Assembly (NCBI GenBank): GCA_900315835.1
Contig: ONAR01000007.1
Coordinates: 1 to 64,000, forward strand
Length of the DNA stretch: 64,000 nucleotides
Reading direction: 5' to 3'
Source: an uncultured Prevotella sp.
Lineage (GTDB): Bacteria; Bacteroidota; Bacteroidia; Bacteroidales; Bacteroidaceae
The notes under the pieces were generated by a model. The model saw nothing but the letters and a program-made list of their open reading frames with translations. It did not search any database and was not told the origin of the DNA. Position numbers and translations under genes: made by a program. Below, piece by piece: positions 51,182 through 61,774 of the stretch; positions within the stretch are counted from its first letter, which is position 1, and every line of letters begins with the position of its first letter.

Positions 51182-52633
51182 ATGAAACTGCAAGATCTGC
51201 TGAAGAACATCAAACCCGTCGCCATCATCGGCGACACCGATGTTGACATCACTGGCGTGAACATCGACTCACGCAAGATTAAGGACGGCCATCTGTTTGT
51301 TGCCATGAAGGGCACGCAGACCGACGGCCACAAGTTCATCCCCAAAGCCCTGGAGCTGGGCGCCAAGGCCGTGCTTTGTGAGGACCTGCCCGACGACCGT
51401 GCCGACGACGTGACCTACGTGCAGGTGGCCTCGACCGAGGATGCTGTGGGCAAGGTAGCCACCCTGTTCTACGGCGATCCGACCAAGCATCTGAAGCTCG
51501 TCGGCGTGACCGGCACCAATGGCAAGACGACCATCGCCACCTTATTATATAATATGTTCCGCGAGTTCGGCTATCGTTGCGGTCTGCTCTCCACCGTCTG
51601 CAACTACATCGACGGCCGCGCCATTCCCGCCGACCATACCACCCCCGACCCCATTGAGCTCAACGAACTGCTCGGCGAGATGGTGAAAGCCGGTTGCGAG
51701 TATGCCTTCATGGAGTGCTCATCGCATGCCATCCATCAGAAGCGCATCGGCGGACTGCGGTTCGCCGGCGGCATCTTCACCAACCTCACGCGCGACCACC
51801 TCGACTATCATAAGACGTTTGAGAACTACCGCAACGCCAAGAAGGCGTTCTTCGACGGACTGCCCAAGACGGCTTTCGCCATCACCAACGCCGACGACAA
51901 GAACGGCATGATTATGGTGCAGAACACCAAGGCCACGGTGAAGACCTATTCCATCACGAAGATGGCCGACTTCCGCGCGCGCATCATCGAGATGCACTTC
52001 GCCGGCATGTACCTCGACATCGACGGCCATGAGGTCGGCGTGAGGTTCATCGGTAAGTTCAACGTGAGCAACCTGCTCGCCGTCTACGCTGCCGCCCGCA
52101 TGCTCGGCAAGGAGCCTGAGGAGATACTCGTCGTGCTGAGCACGCTCCACAGCGTCAACGGCCGACTGGAGCCCATCCACTCGCCCGAGGGCTACACCGC
52201 CATTGTCGACTACGCCCACACGCCTGACGCCCTGAGCAATGTGTTAGGCACCATCAACGAGGTGCTCGACGGCAAGGGCCACGTCATCACCGTCTGCGGC
52301 GCTGGCGGCAACCGTGACCACGGCAAGCGCCCGCTCATGGCGCAGGAAGCCGTCAGGCAGAGCGACACCGTCATCATCACCAGCGACAACCCGCGCTTCG
52401 AGGATCCGCAGGCCATCATCAACGACATGGAGGCCGGACTCAACGCCCAGCAGATGAAAAAGGTCATCACCATCGTCGACCGTAAGGAGGCCATCAAGAC
52501 CGCCTGCAAGCTCGCCAAGAAGGGCGACGTCATCTTGGTGGCCGGCAAGGGCCACGAGGACTATCAGGAGATTAAGGGCGTGAAGCACCACTTCGACGAC
52601 CACGAGGTGCTGCACGAGATATTCGGTAACTAA
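51182..52633 (+). CDS. murE: MurE, UDP-MurNAc-dipeptide:diaminopimelate ligase
   Basis: A 483-residue Mur ligase that adds the third stem-peptide residue. [15 protein letters not shown] is the ATP loop and [12 protein letters not shown] the carbamoylated-Lys region. SDNPRFEDP contains the DNPR motif that selects meso-diaminopimelate rather than lysine. It is part of the contiguous dcw transcript, 12 bp before mraY. Confidence 0.97.
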   Translation: MKLQDLLKNIKPVAIIGDTDVDITGVNIDSRKIKDGHLFVAMKGTQTDGHKFIPKALELGAKAVLCEDLPDDRADDVTYVQVASTEDAVGKVATLFYGDPTKHLKLVGVTGTNGKTTIATLLYNMFREFGYRCGLLSTVCNYIDGRAIPADHTTPDPIELNELLGEMVKAGCEYAFMECSSHAIHQKRIGGLRFAGGIFTNLTRDHLDYHKTFENYRNAKKAFFDGLPKTAFAITNADDKNGMIMVQNTKATVKTYSITKMADFRARIIEMHFAGMYLDIDGHEVGVRFIGKFNVSNLLAVYAAARMLGKEPEEILVVLSTLHSVNGRLEPIHSPEGYTAIVDYAHTPDALSNVLGTINEVLDGKGHVITVCGAGGNRDHGKRPLMAQEAVRQSDTVIITSDNPRFEDPQAIINDMEAGLNAQQMKKVITIVDRKEAIKTACKLAKKGDVILVAGKGHEDYQEIKGVKHHFDDHEVLHEIFGN

Positions 52634-52645
52634 ACGATATAGCAG

Positions 52646-53914
52646 ATGTTATACTATCTTTTCCGCTTCCTCGAGCGGTTCGACATCCCAGGCGCCCACA
52701 TGTGGAGCTACATCTCCTTCAGGGCCCTGCTCACACTGGTCATCTCGCTCCTCATCTCGGCGTGGTTCGGCGCCCACTTCATCAGGTTCATGAAGCGCCG
52801 CAACATTTCTGAGACCGAGCGCGACAAGAGCATCGACCCCTTCGGTGTGCAGAAGAAAGGCGTGCCGACAATGGGCGGCATCATCATCCTCGTCTCCATC
52901 CTCGTGCCGGTGCTGCTGTTGGGCCGACTGCGCAACATCTATCTGTTGCTGATGATTGGCACCACGGTGTGGCTCGGTTTCCTGGGCTTCCTCGACGACT
53001 ACATCAAGACCTTCCGTAAGAACAAGGAGGGCCTGAAGGGTAAGTACAAGATTGTAGGGCAGGTGAGCATCGGCCTCATCGTAGGTCTGGTGCTGTGGGC
53101 CAGCCCCGACGTGGTGGTACGTGAGAACATGACCACGCAGCGCCAAGGCCAGGAGGTGGTCATCCATAAGTCGGAACCGGTGAAGTCGTTGAAGACCACC
53201 ATACCCTTCGTCAAGAACCACAACCTCAACTATTCGAGTGTGATGGGCTTCTGCGGCAAGTATGCCGTAGCCGCCGGATGGGTGCTGTTCGTCATCATGA
53301 CCATCCTCGTGGTGACCGCCGTGAGCAACGGCGCCAACCTCAACGACGGTATGGACGGTATGTGTGCGGGCAATGCGGCCATCATTGGCGTGGCGCTCGG
53401 CATATTGGCCTACGTGTCGAGCCACATTGAATTTGCCGCCTACCTCGACATCATGTATATCCCCGGCTCGCAGGAGCTGGTGGTGTTTATGTGCGCATTC
53501 GTCGGAGCCGTCATCGGCTTCCTGTGGTACAACGCCTACCCCGCGCAGGTGTTCATGGGTGATACCGGGTCGCTGATGATTGGCGGCATCATCGGCGTGT
53601 GCGCCGTCATCATCCACAAGGAGCTGCTGCTGCCCATCCTCTGCGGCATCTTCTTCGTCGAGAGTCTGAGTGTCATCATCCAGACGTCGGCGTTCAAATA
53701 CTACAAGCGCAAGGGCCAGCGCGTGCGCGTCTTCCGCGCCACGCCTATCCACGACAACTTCCGCCGCCTCGACAGCCAGCTCGACTCGACGAGCCGCTAC
53801 ATCTTCCGCCACTGGCCCCGCCGCCAGTTCAGCGAGTCGAAGATCACCGTGAGGTTCTGGATTACGACCATCATCCTCGCCGCCCTGACCATCGTCACGC
53901 TGAAGATGAGGTAA
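52646..53914 (+). CDS. mraY: MraY, phospho-MurNAc-pentapeptide transferase
   Basis: A 422-residue polytopic membrane enzyme that forms lipid I on undecaprenyl phosphate. KKGVPTMGG, LGFLDDYIKTFRKNKEGL (catalytic Asp pair), NGANLNDGMDGMCAGN, PAQVFMGDTGSLMIGG and the HDNF loop (ATPIHDNFRRL) are all present. It is longer than the about 360 residues of E. coli because of an insert at about 150-190 (MTTQRQGQEVVIHKSEPVKS), a common Bacteroidota feature. Confidence 0.97.
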   Translation: MLYYLFRFLERFDIPGAHMWSYISFRALLTLVISLLISAWFGAHFIRFMKRRNISETERDKSIDPFGVQKKGVPTMGGIIILVSILVPVLLLGRLRNIYLLLMIGTTVWLGFLGFLDDYIKTFRKNKEGLKGKYKIVGQVSIGLIVGLVLWASPDVVVRENMTTQRQGQEVVIHKSEPVKSLKTTIPFVKNHNLNYSSVMGFCGKYAVAAGWVLFVIMTILVVTAVSNGANLNDGMDGMCAGNAAIIGVALGILAYVSSHIEFAAYLDIMYIPGSQELVVFMCAFVGAVIGFLWYNAYPAQVFMGDTGSLMIGGIIGVCAVIIHKELLLPILCGIFFVESLSVIIQTSAFKYYKRKGQRVRVFRATPIHDNFRRLDSQLDSTSRYIFRHWPRRQFSESKITVRFWITTIILAALTIVTLKMR

Positions 53915-53920
53915 ATATAG

Positions 53921-54027
53921 AAGTCCGGAAGTCCGGAAGTCCAGAAGTCCGGAAGTCCAGAAGTCCAGAAGTCCGGAAGTCCAGAAGTCCGGAAGTCCGG
54001 AAGTCCGGAAGTCCGGAAGTCCCGTCA
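53921..54027. repeat. GAAGTCCR microsatellite, copy 3
   Basis: About 13 consecutive 8-bp GAAGTCCG/GAAGTCCA units between mraY and murD. Some 160 bp follow with no gene, including the hairpin CCGCGCGAAGCGCGG (54150-54164) and a GTGGGGG-rich stretch. Confidence 0.85.
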
Positions 54028-54188
54028 TTACAATAAGAATAAGCAAGGACTTGAATGAGTTAGAGGTCAAAGATAAAAGTACAACAAAGCCAGCCATCTC
54101 CCGGTAAGCTTATGGTAATAAAACCATCCCCTCTATGTGGGGGAGGGAGCCGCGCGAAGCGCGGGGGTGGGGCTAAAATTTTATATGT

Positions 54189-55520
54189 ATGAACAGAATT
54201 GTTGTTTTGGGAGCCGGAGAGAGCGGCGCAGGAGCCGCCGTACTGGCAAAGAAGGAAGGCTTCGACGTATTCGTATCAGACACTTCCAAGATTAAAGACA
54301 AATACAAGGAGATGCTCGACAGCCACCAGATCGAGTGGGAGGAAGGGCACCACACCGAGGAGAAGATTCTGAATGCCGATGAGGTCATCAAGAGCCCGGG
54401 CATCCCCAAGGAGGCGCCGATGATACAGAAGCTCATGGCGCAGGGCACCCATATCATCAGCGAGATAGAGTTCGCCGGGCGCTACACCCACTCGAAGATG
54501 ATATGCATCACGGGCAGCAACGGCAAGACCACGACGACGTCGCTCATCTACCACATCTTCAAGGCTGCGGGCTACGACTGCGGCCTCGCCGGCAACATCG
54601 GCCGGAGCCTCGCCCTGCAGGTGGCCGAGGACCCGCACGAGTACTACATCATCGAGCTGAGTTCGTTCCAGCTCGACAACATGTACGACTTCCGCGCCAA
54701 CATCGCCATATTGCTCAACATCACGCCCGACCACCTCGACCGCTACGACTACAAGTTCGAGAACTACGCCGCAGCCAAGATGCGCATCATCCAGAACCAG
54801 ACAGCTGACGACAGCTTCATCTATTGGAACGACGACCCCGTCATCAAGAAGGAGCTGGAGAAGTATCAGATTAAGGCCGTGGCCTGTCCGTTCTCCGAGA
54901 TCAAGGAGGACACATCGGTGGCCTACATCGAGGAGGGTCAGTACAAGCTCGAGTATCCTACGCCGTTCAACATGGAGCAGGAGGAGCTCGCGCTCACGGG
55001 TAAGCACAACCTCTACAACAGTCTCGCCGCCGGATTGGCCTCCAACATCAGCGGCATCAAGAAAGAGATTATCCGCAAGAGCCTCAGCGACTTCCCCGGT
55101 GTGGAGCATCGCTTGGAGAAGGTGTGCAAGGTGCGTGGCGTGCAGTATATCAACGACTCCAAGGCCACAAACGTCGACGCCTGCTGGTATGCGCTCGAGA
55201 GCATGCGCACGCCCACCATCCTCATCCTCGGCGGTAAGGATAAGGGCAACGACTACACCCACATCTTCGACCTGGTGAAGCAGAAGTGCGTCGGCCTCGT
55301 CTACCTCGGCGCAGACAACAAGAAACTGCACGACAACTTCGACCAGTTCGGATTGCCCGTGGCCGATACCCACAACATGGCCGACTGCGTAAAGGCCTGC
55401 TACGAGATGGCCAAGCCCGGCGATACCGTATTGCTCTCACCGTGCTGCGCCAGCTTCGACCTCTTCCACAATATGGAGGACCGCGGCGAACAGTTTAAAG
55501 AGCAAGTGAGGAAACTGTAA
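54189..55520 (+). CDS. murD: MurD, UDP-MurNAc-L-Ala:D-Glu ligase
   Basis: A 443-residue Mur ligase. The Rossmann start IVVLGAGESGAGAAVLAKKEG binds UDP, ITGSNGKTTTTSL is the ATP loop, ELSSFQLDN and NITPDHLDRYDY are conserved, and NDSKATNVDA with ILGGKDKGNDY define MurD's C-terminal domain. ftsW starts 8 bp later. Confidence 0.97.
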   Translation: MNRIVVLGAGESGAGAAVLAKKEGFDVFVSDTSKIKDKYKEMLDSHQIEWEEGHHTEEKILNADEVIKSPGIPKEAPMIQKLMAQGTHIISEIEFAGRYTHSKMICITGSNGKTTTTSLIYHIFKAAGYDCGLAGNIGRSLALQVAEDPHEYYIIELSSFQLDNMYDFRANIAILLNITPDHLDRYDYKFENYAAAKMRIIQNQTADDSFIYWNDDPVIKKELEKYQIKAVACPFSEIKEDTSVAYIEEGQYKLEYPTPFNMEQEELALTGKHNLYNSLAAGLASNISGIKKEIIRKSLSDFPGVEHRLEKVCKVRGVQYINDSKATNVDACWYALESMRTPTILILGGKDKGNDYTHIFDLVKQKCVGLVYLGADNKKLHDNFDQFGLPVADTHNMADCVKACYEMAKPGDTVLLSPCCASFDLFHNMEDRGEQFKEQVRKL

Positions 55521-55528
55521 ACAAGCCC

Positions 55529-56830
55529 ATGGATAAGAAAATAAGCGTCCTGTTCAAGGGGGATAAGGTCATCTGGATGGTGTTCTTCTTCCTTTGTCTC
55601 ATCAGCGTCATCGAGGTGTTCTCTGCCTCGTCGGAGCTGACGTTCAAGGGAGGCAGCTACCTCGCGCCGATGCTCAAGCACATCGGCATCCTCATCATTG
55701 GCATCTTCTTTACACTTGTCACGCTCAACATCAAGTGCAAGTACTTCAAGATTGCCACGCCCATCTTGCTGGCCGTCTCCTTCTTTACGCTTATATGGGT
55801 GCTCATCGCCGGCCATTCGACCAACGGCGCCCAGCGCTGGATAGGCTTCTTCGGTTTTCAGTTCCAGCCGTCGGAGCTGGCCAAAGGTACGCTCGTATTG
55901 GCCACGGCCCAGGTGCTGAGCGCCATGCAGACCGACTACGGCGCCGACCGCCACGCCATGAAGTACATCCTCACGGTGTGCGCGTTCATCGTGCCGCTGA
56001 TTGCGGTGGAGAACCTCTCCACGGCCGCACTGCTCTGCGTGGTCATCTTCATGATGATGATTATCGGCCGCGTACCCATCAGGCAGCTGCTGCAACTGGT
56101 GGGCGGCGTCACTGCGTTGGCGGTGGTCGTCATCGGTGCAGTCATGCTCATTGGCGAGGACCACAACGACGCCTTGACGCAGCAGGCGCAGGCCGCAGCC
56201 ATTGCCCAAGGCGGTAAGGTTGCCGTGACGCCCGAGCGGAAGGGTGTGTTCCACCGCTTCGACACGTGGAAGTCACGTATCGATAAGTTCGCCAACAAGA
56301 GGGACCTGCCGCCCGACAGCGTCGACCTCGACAAGGATGCGCAGACGGCTTACGCCAACATCGCCATCGTCTCGAGTAACATCATCGGCAAGGGACCGGG
56401 CAACTCGGTGACGCGCGACTTCCTGCCGCAGGCGTTCTCCGACTATATCTACGCCATCATCATCGAGGAAATGGGCATCTTGGGCGCCATCTTCGTCGCC
56501 CTGCTCTACATCATCCTGCTCTTCCGCACGGGACGCATCGCCAACCGCTGCGCCAACAACTTCCCCGCCTTCCTGGCCATGGGCCTCGCCCTGCTGCTCG
56601 TCACCCAGGCGCTGTTCAACATGTGCGTGGCCGTGGGCATCGCGCCCGTCACCGGTCAGCCGCTGCCGCTCATCAGTAAGGGCGGTACGTCGAGCATCAT
56701 CAACTGCATCTACATCGGCGCCATCCTCAGCGTAAGCCGCACCTCGAAGAAGAACGAGGCAGCGGCAGCCGACGATGACGACGCCGCAGTGGTCAGCCTC
56801 ACGCCGCAACCTAAGGCCACAACGGCGTAG
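55529..56830 (+). CDS. ftsW: FtsW, septal peptidoglycan polymerase (SEDS)
   Basis: A 433-residue SEDS protein with about ten helices. GAQRWIGFFGFQFQPSELAKG holds the conserved block before the catalytic Asp loop; KDAQTAYANIAIVSSNIIGK GPGNS and QAFSDYIYAIIIEEMG with PLPLISKGGTSS are typical. The long extracellular loop (about 200-280) is charged. It acts with the FtsI-type PBP encoded upstream. The C-terminal 25 residues are Ala/Asp rich. Confidence 0.95.
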   Translation: MDKKISVLFKGDKVIWMVFFFLCLISVIEVFSASSELTFKGGSYLAPMLKHIGILIIGIFFTLVTLNIKCKYFKIATPILLAVSFFTLIWVLIAGHSTNGAQRWIGFFGFQFQPSELAKGTLVLATAQVLSAMQTDYGADRHAMKYILTVCAFIVPLIAVENLSTAALLCVVIFMMMIIGRVPIRQLLQLVGGVTALAVVVIGAVMLIGEDHNDALTQQAQAAAIAQGGKVAVTPERKGVFHRFDTWKSRIDKFANKRDLPPDSVDLDKDAQTAYANIAIVSSNIIGKGPGNSVTRDFLPQAFSDYIYAIIIEEMGILGAIFVALLYIILLFRTGRIANRCANNFPAFLAMGLALLLVTQALFNMCVAVGIAPVTGQPLPLISKGGTSSIINCIYIGAILSVSRTSKKNEAAAADDDDAAVVSLTPQPKATTA

Positions 56831-56912
56831 TCGGCCAGACAGTCAAGCGCGCCATCGACCGCGCAGTCAAAGAAAAGTAAGGCGATTATGCCGCGATAAT
56901 AAAAAAATTGCG

Positions 56913-56920
56913 TACTTTTG
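56913..56920 (+). promoter_or_regulatory. -7 box upstream of murG
   Basis: TACTTTTG lies 18 bp before the murG ATG in the 108-bp ftsW-murG gap, the widest gap in the cluster after that before murD. It suggests an internal promoter for murG-murC-ftsQAZ. Confidence 0.5.
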
Positions 56921-56938
56921 CCGAAAACATAAACGTTT

Positions 56939-58057
56939 ATGGATAAACCTTTAAAAATCATCATCAGCGGAGGCGGCACGGGAGGCCATATCTTCCCCGC
57001 CGTGAGCATCGCCAACGCCATCATGGCCAAGCACCCCGACGCCCAGATTCTCTTCGTCGGCGCCAAGGGCCGTATGGAGATGCAGCGCGTGCCGCAGGCT
57101 GGTTACAAGATTGAGGGCCTGCCCGTGCGCGGACTTATCCGCCCGCTATACTCACCCAAGAACATCGGCGTGGCTATCGACTATCTGCGCAGCAAGCATC
57201 TCGCCAAGAAGATTGTGCGCACGTTCAAGCCGCAGGTCGCCGTGGGCGTGGGTGGCTATGCCAGTGCCGCAGCCCTGAAGGCCGCCGAGAGCCTGGGGGT
57301 GCCCTGCCTCATTCAGGAGCAGAACTCCTACGCCGGCAAGACCAATAAGATGCTCGGCGACAAGGCCAAGAAGATCTGTGTGGCCTACGACGGCATGGAG
57401 CGCTTCTTCCCTGCCGACAAGATTGTCAAGACCGGCAACCCCGTACGTCAGAACGTGGTCAACGCCACCATCACCAAGGAAGCCGCACGCCAGCAGTTCG
57501 GCCTCGACCCCAACAAGAAGACCATCCTTCTCGTCGGCGGCAGCCTGGGCGCCCGGACCATCAACGAGAGCATGAAGCAGCATCTCGATATGGTGCGCGA
57601 CAGCGATGTGCAGTTTATCTGGCAGACCGGCAAGTACTACAACGCTGAGATGAACGAGGCCGTGAAGCAATTCGGCGAGCTGCCCAACCTGAAGGTGCTC
57701 GACTTCATCACCGACATGGGCGCAGCCTATAAGGCCGCCGACCTTGTCATCAGCCGTGCAGGCGCCAGCTCCATCAGTGAGTTCTGTCTCATCGGCAAGG
57801 CCGTCATCCTCGTGCCCAGCCCCAACGTGGCCGAGGACCATCAGACGAAGAACGCCATGGCGCTCGTCAACAAGGACGCCGCCATCTACGTCAAAGACGC
57901 CGAGGCGCCCGACACACTGCTCAAGAAAGCCTTGGACACCGTGGCCGACGACGCCAAGCTGGCACAGTTGAGCGAGAACATCAAGAAGTTAGGATTCAAG
58001 AACTCGGCCGACATCATTGCCGACGAGGTCATCAAGCTGGCTGCCACCAAGGCCTGA
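56939..58057 (+). CDS. murG: MurG, lipid II synthase
   Basis: A 372-residue GT28 enzyme that adds GlcNAc to lipid I. ISGGGTGGHIFPAVSIANAI and VGVGGYASAAALKAAE are the two Gly-rich loops; LIQEQNSYAGKTNKML and ISRAGASSISEFCLIGKAVI form the acceptor and UDP-GlcNAc sites. Length is normal. Confidence 0.97.
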   Translation: MDKPLKIIISGGGTGGHIFPAVSIANAIMAKHPDAQILFVGAKGRMEMQRVPQAGYKIEGLPVRGLIRPLYSPKNIGVAIDYLRSKHLAKKIVRTFKPQVAVGVGGYASAAALKAAESLGVPCLIQEQNSYAGKTNKMLGDKAKKICVAYDGMERFFPADKIVKTGNPVRQNVVNATITKEAARQQFGLDPNKKTILLVGGSLGARTINESMKQHLDMVRDSDVQFIWQTGKYYNAEMNEAVKQFGELPNLKVLDFITDMGAAYKAADLVISRAGASSISEFCLIGKAVILVPSPNVAEDHQTKNAMALVNKDAAIYVKDAEAPDTLLKKALDTVADDAKLAQLSENIKKLGFKNSADIIADEVIKLAATKA

Positions 58058-58102
58058 GCCTCGCGCGGCCATCGCAACATTGAAAAAGAATAAGTCAATA
58101 TA

Positions 58103-59494
58103 ATGGAACTCAAAGACATCAGAGCCGTTTATTTCGTTGGAGCAGGAGGCATCGGCATGAGCGCCATCGCCCGCTACTTCATCCATCGTGGCGTTGTCGT
58201 GGCCGGCTACGACAAGACGCCATCAGCACTTACCCAACAGTTGGAAAAGGAAGGCATGCTCATCCACTACGAGGAGAATATCGACGAGATACCCCATGCC
58301 TGCCGCGACAAGGCCAGCTGCCTCGTCATCTATACCCCCGCCATTCCCGCCAGCCATCAGGAGCTCACGTGGTTCCGCGACAATGGCTTCGAGGTGCAGA
58401 AGCGCGCCCAGGTGCTCGGCATCCTCACGCGCACCCATAAGGGACTGTGCGTCGCCGGCACCCATGGCAAGACCACCACGTCGACCATGTGCGCCCACAT
58501 CATGCACCAGAGCCACGTCGACTGCAACGCCTTCCTCGGCGGCATCTCGAAGAACTACGGCACCAACTACATTCTCTCCGACACCAGCGACTACGTCGTC
58601 ATCGAGGCCGACGAGTTCGACCGCTCGTTCCACTGGCTGCGCCCGTGGATGACGGTCATCACCGCCACCGACCCCGACCACCTCGATATCTATGGCACCA
58701 AGGAGGCCTATCTCGAGAGCTTCCGCCACTACACCGAGCTCATCCAGCCCGGTGGCGCACTTATCATCCACACCAACCTCGAGATGAAGCCCAACGTGCA
58801 GCCGGGCGTGAAGACCTATACCTACAGCCGCGACGAGGGCGACTTCCACGCCGCCAACATCGTCATCGACAACGGCAACATCACCTTCGACCTCGTCTCG
58901 CCCATCGAGAACATTCAGGGCGTCACCCTCGGCCAGCCCGTGCCCATCAACATTGAGAACGGCGTGGCCGCCATGGCCCTCGCTCAGCTCAACGGCTGCA
59001 CGGCCAAGGAGATAAAATACGGCATGGAGACCTACCACGGCGTGGAGCGCAGGTTCGACTATAAGATACGCAACGACCGCCACGTGCTGCTCTCCGACTA
59101 TGCCCACCACCCGAAGGAGATCATGCAATGCGCCAAGAGCCTCCGTGAGCTGTATAAGGACCGCAAGATTACCGTTATCTTCCAGCCCCACCTCTACAGC
59201 CGTACCCATGACTTCTATCATGAGTTCGCCGACGCGCTGAGCCTCTTCGACGAGGTCATCCTCACCGAGATCTACCCCGCCCGCGAGCAGCCCATCCCCG
59301 GCGTTACCTCGCAGCTCATCTACGACAACCTCAAGCCGGGCGTGGAGAAGAGCATGATACGCAAAGCCGACGTGCTCAACCTCGTCAAGCAGCGCGACTT
59401 CGACGTGCTGGTGACCCTCGGCGCCGGCGACCTCGACAACATGGTGCCGCAGATTGCGCGCATCATCAAGGAGAAGGAACAAACCAACCAATAA
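58103..59494 (+). CDS. murC: MurC, UDP-MurNAc:L-Ala ligase
   Basis: A 463-residue Mur ligase, first of the amino-acid-adding enzymes. FVGAGGIGMSAIARYFI binds UDP, AGTHGKTTTSTM is the ATP loop with the MurC-specific His, and EADEFDRSFHWL, DYAHHPKEI and FQPHLYSRTHDF follow. ftsQ begins 9 bp later. Confidence 0.97.
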   Translation: MELKDIRAVYFVGAGGIGMSAIARYFIHRGVVVAGYDKTPSALTQQLEKEGMLIHYEENIDEIPHACRDKASCLVIYTPAIPASHQELTWFRDNGFEVQKRAQVLGILTRTHKGLCVAGTHGKTTTSTMCAHIMHQSHVDCNAFLGGISKNYGTNYILSDTSDYVVIEADEFDRSFHWLRPWMTVITATDPDHLDIYGTKEAYLESFRHYTELIQPGGALIIHTNLEMKPNVQPGVKTYTYSRDEGDFHAANIVIDNGNITFDLVSPIENIQGVTLGQPVPINIENGVAAMALAQLNGCTAKEIKYGMETYHGVERRFDYKIRNDRHVLLSDYAHHPKEIMQCAKSLRELYKDRKITVIFQPHLYSRTHDFYHEFADALSLFDEVILTEIYPAREQPIPGVTSQLIYDNLKPGVEKSMIRKADVLNLVKQRDFDVLVTLGAGDLDNMVPQIARIIKEKEQTNQ

Positions 59495-59503
59495 GCCGAC
59501 GCT

Positions 59504-60298
59504 ATGCGTATCAACTGGAAGAAAACGCTGCTCATCACCGGCGACGTGTTGATTGGCGCCTACCTCGTGCTGGCACTGACGGCTTTCAATAAGCCCGAGG
59601 GCTCGCAGCGCGTGTGTACGCGTCTCAACATCAGCATCCAGGACGAGGCCGTCAACGGCTTCATCGACAAGGATGAGATTACGGCCCGACTGAAGCGCAA
59701 CGGCCTCTATCCCGTTGACAAGCACCTTGCCGACATCAACACCCGCCGCATAGAGGACGCACTCAAGCAGAGCGCCTTCGTCAACGACGCCGAGTGCTAT
59801 AAGACTGAGGACGGACAGGTGTGCATCATGCTCACGCAGCGCATGCCCACCCTGCACGTGATGGCCGCCAACGGAGACGACTACTATCTCGACGACAACC
59901 ACAGCATCATGCCCAACTCCCACTACACCAGCAACCTCATCGTCGCTACGGGCTACATCAACAAGTGGTACGCCAAGAACTACCTCTCCAACCTCACCGA
60001 GGCCATCATGGCCAACCCCTTCTGGTGCAACCAGATTGTACAGATCAACGTGCTGCCCAACCGCGGCATCGAACTCGTACCGCGGGTCGGCGACCACATT
60101 ATTTATATAGGCCAGCTGCCCACGTCGAAGTTTATCGCCGAGCGCCGGCAGCTCGTCACCGACTATACCAACGTCAAGCTCGACCGGCTCCGCAAGTTCT
60201 ACACCTACGGGCTGTCTCAAGCCGGGTGGCATAAGTACTCCTACATCGACGTGGAATTCGACAATCAAATCATCTGCAAGAAACGAACAAACAATTAA
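59504..60298 (+). CDS. ftsQ: FtsQ-like cell division protein
   Basis: A 264-residue protein with one N-terminal membrane helix (TLLITGDVLIGAYLVLALTAF) and a periplasmic region resembling POTRA plus FtsQ domains (DADINTRRIEDALKQSAFV-like stretch at 85-103, then LTQRMPTLHVMAANGDDYYL). FtsQ sequences diverge, so position between murC and ftsA is the main support. It connects early and late divisome proteins. Confidence 0.9.
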   Translation: MRINWKKTLLITGDVLIGAYLVLALTAFNKPEGSQRVCTRLNISIQDEAVNGFIDKDEITARLKRNGLYPVDKHLADINTRRIEDALKQSAFVNDAECYKTEDGQVCIMLTQRMPTLHVMAANGDDYYLDDNHSIMPNSHYTSNLIVATGYINKWYAKNYLSNLTEAIMANPFWCNQIVQINVLPNRGIELVPRVGDHIIYIGQLPTSKFIAERRQLVTDYTNVKLDRLRKFYTYGLSQAGWHKYSYIDVEFDNQIICKKRTNN

Positions 60299-60311
60299 CA
60301 GCACATAACCC

Positions 60312-61736
60312 ATGGCAGAATTTATAGTTGCAATTGAATTAGGCTCATCTAAGATTACTGGCATCGCAGGGCGCAAGAACCTCGATGGCAGCATCAGCGT
60401 GCAGGCCGTGGCGCAGGAAGACTCTGCATCGTGCATACGGAAGGGAGTGGTCTACAACATCGACAAGACCGTACAGGCCCTTGCCAGCATCATCAAGAAG
60501 TTGGAGACATCGCTCCACAGCAAGATTGCCCACGTCTATGTGGGCGTCGGCGGTCAGTCCATCCAGAGCGTAAAGAACACCAACGTCAGAGAACTCCCGC
60601 CCGACGGCGTCGTCACTCAGGACATGATCAATAGTCTGATGGACGCCAACCGCAGCATGCAGTACCCCGACAAACTCATCCTCGACGCCATCACGCAGGA
60701 ATACAAGGTGGACAACCAGTTCCAGCTCGACCCCGTCGGCATACAGTGCCAGCGCATCGAGGGCAACTTCCTCAATGTGCTTTGGCGCAAGGCTTTCTAC
60801 CGCTCGCTGAAGAAATGCTTCGACCAGGCCAACATTGCCGTGCTGGATATGTACCTCTCGCCGCTGGCCCTGGCCGACAGCGTGTTGACCGATACCGAGC
60901 GCCGCAGCGGTTGCGTGCTGGTCGACCTCGGCGCCGACACCTCCACGGTGTGCCTCTACTACAAGGGCATCGTGCGTCACCTCGCCGTCATTCCTCTCGG
61001 CGGCAACAACGTCACCAAGGACATCGCCTACCTGCAGATGGAAGACCGCACGGCTGAGAGCATGAAGCTGAAGTACGCCAGCGCCTTCACCGAGGACGGC
61101 GACATCGACAAGAACGCCACCTACCCCATCGACGCTGCACGCTCGGTGCCCGTCTCGCTGTTCAACGAGATTGTCGAGGCCCGCGTGCAAGAGATTATCG
61201 AGAACGTATGGTGCCAGATACCCGGCGAGTATACCGACAAGTTGCTCGGCGGCATCATCCTCACCGGCGGCGGCAGCAATATGAAGAACATCGAGGCTGC
61301 CTTCCGTTACTACACCCATGTCGACAAGATTCGTGTGGCGAAGTTCGTCAACGAGACCATCAAGTCATCTAACGCCATCGTCAATGCTAAGGACGGACGC
61401 CTCTGCACCGCGCTCGGCATCCTGGCTAAGGGCGACCAGAACTGCGCAGGCGGTGAGCTGACCGGCGACCTCTTCGGTACGGTGAAGCAGACCGTCACAC
61501 CGCAGACCGAGGAACCGAAGCCGAAGCCGCAGAGCGACGGCAACGGGCGCGTCATCAATCCGAAGGACGCCGACCTCGAGCCTAAGCAGAAAGAGCCCGA
61601 GACCAAGAAGAGCGACGCCCACGACGAGGACGAGGAGCCAAAGGAGCCGACAAAGCCGACATGGCTGCAGCGCACATTCAGAAAGCTGAAGAAGTTCGGC
61701 AACGACATGGTCCGCCCCGACGAGGAGGAAGGCTAA
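60312..61736 (+). CDS. ftsA: FtsA, actin-like divisome protein
   Basis: A 474-residue actin-family ATPase that anchors FtsZ to the membrane. IVAIELGSSKITGIAGR and CVLVDLGADTSTVCLYYKG are phosphate loops, GGIILTGGGSNMKNIE the adenosine motif. An acidic, Pro/Lys-rich linker (about 390-450) leads to a probable amphipathic membrane-targeting helix, WLQRTFRKLKKFGNDMV. The final DEEEG tail follows it. Confidence 0.97.
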   Translation: MAEFIVAIELGSSKITGIAGRKNLDGSISVQAVAQEDSASCIRKGVVYNIDKTVQALASIIKKLETSLHSKIAHVYVGVGGQSIQSVKNTNVRELPPDGVVTQDMINSLMDANRSMQYPDKLILDAITQEYKVDNQFQLDPVGIQCQRIEGNFLNVLWRKAFYRSLKKCFDQANIAVLDMYLSPLALADSVLTDTERRSGCVLVDLGADTSTVCLYYKGIVRHLAVIPLGGNNVTKDIAYLQMEDRTAESMKLKYASAFTEDGDIDKNATYPIDAARSVPVSLFNEIVEARVQEIIENVWCQIPGEYTDKLLGGIILTGGGSNMKNIEAAFRYYTHVDKIRVAKFVNETIKSSNAIVNAKDGRLCTALGILAKGDQNCAGGELTGDLFGTVKQTVTPQTEEPKPKPQSDGNGRVINPKDADLEPKQKEPETKKSDAHDEDEEPKEPTKPTWLQRTFRKLKKFGNDMVRPDEEEG

Positions 61737-61774
61737 CCGATACACCATCTGTTGACTATTAAAAGCAAGATACT

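Noticed and set aside
53921..54027. GAAGTCCR block as a CRISPR or coding repeat
   Set aside because: The unit is 8 bp without spacers and lies between mraY and murD; no protein frame fits.
58223..60436. 737-codon open frame on the minus strand
   Set aside because: Antisense to murC and ftsQ, both well supported; its composition is typical of a complement frame.
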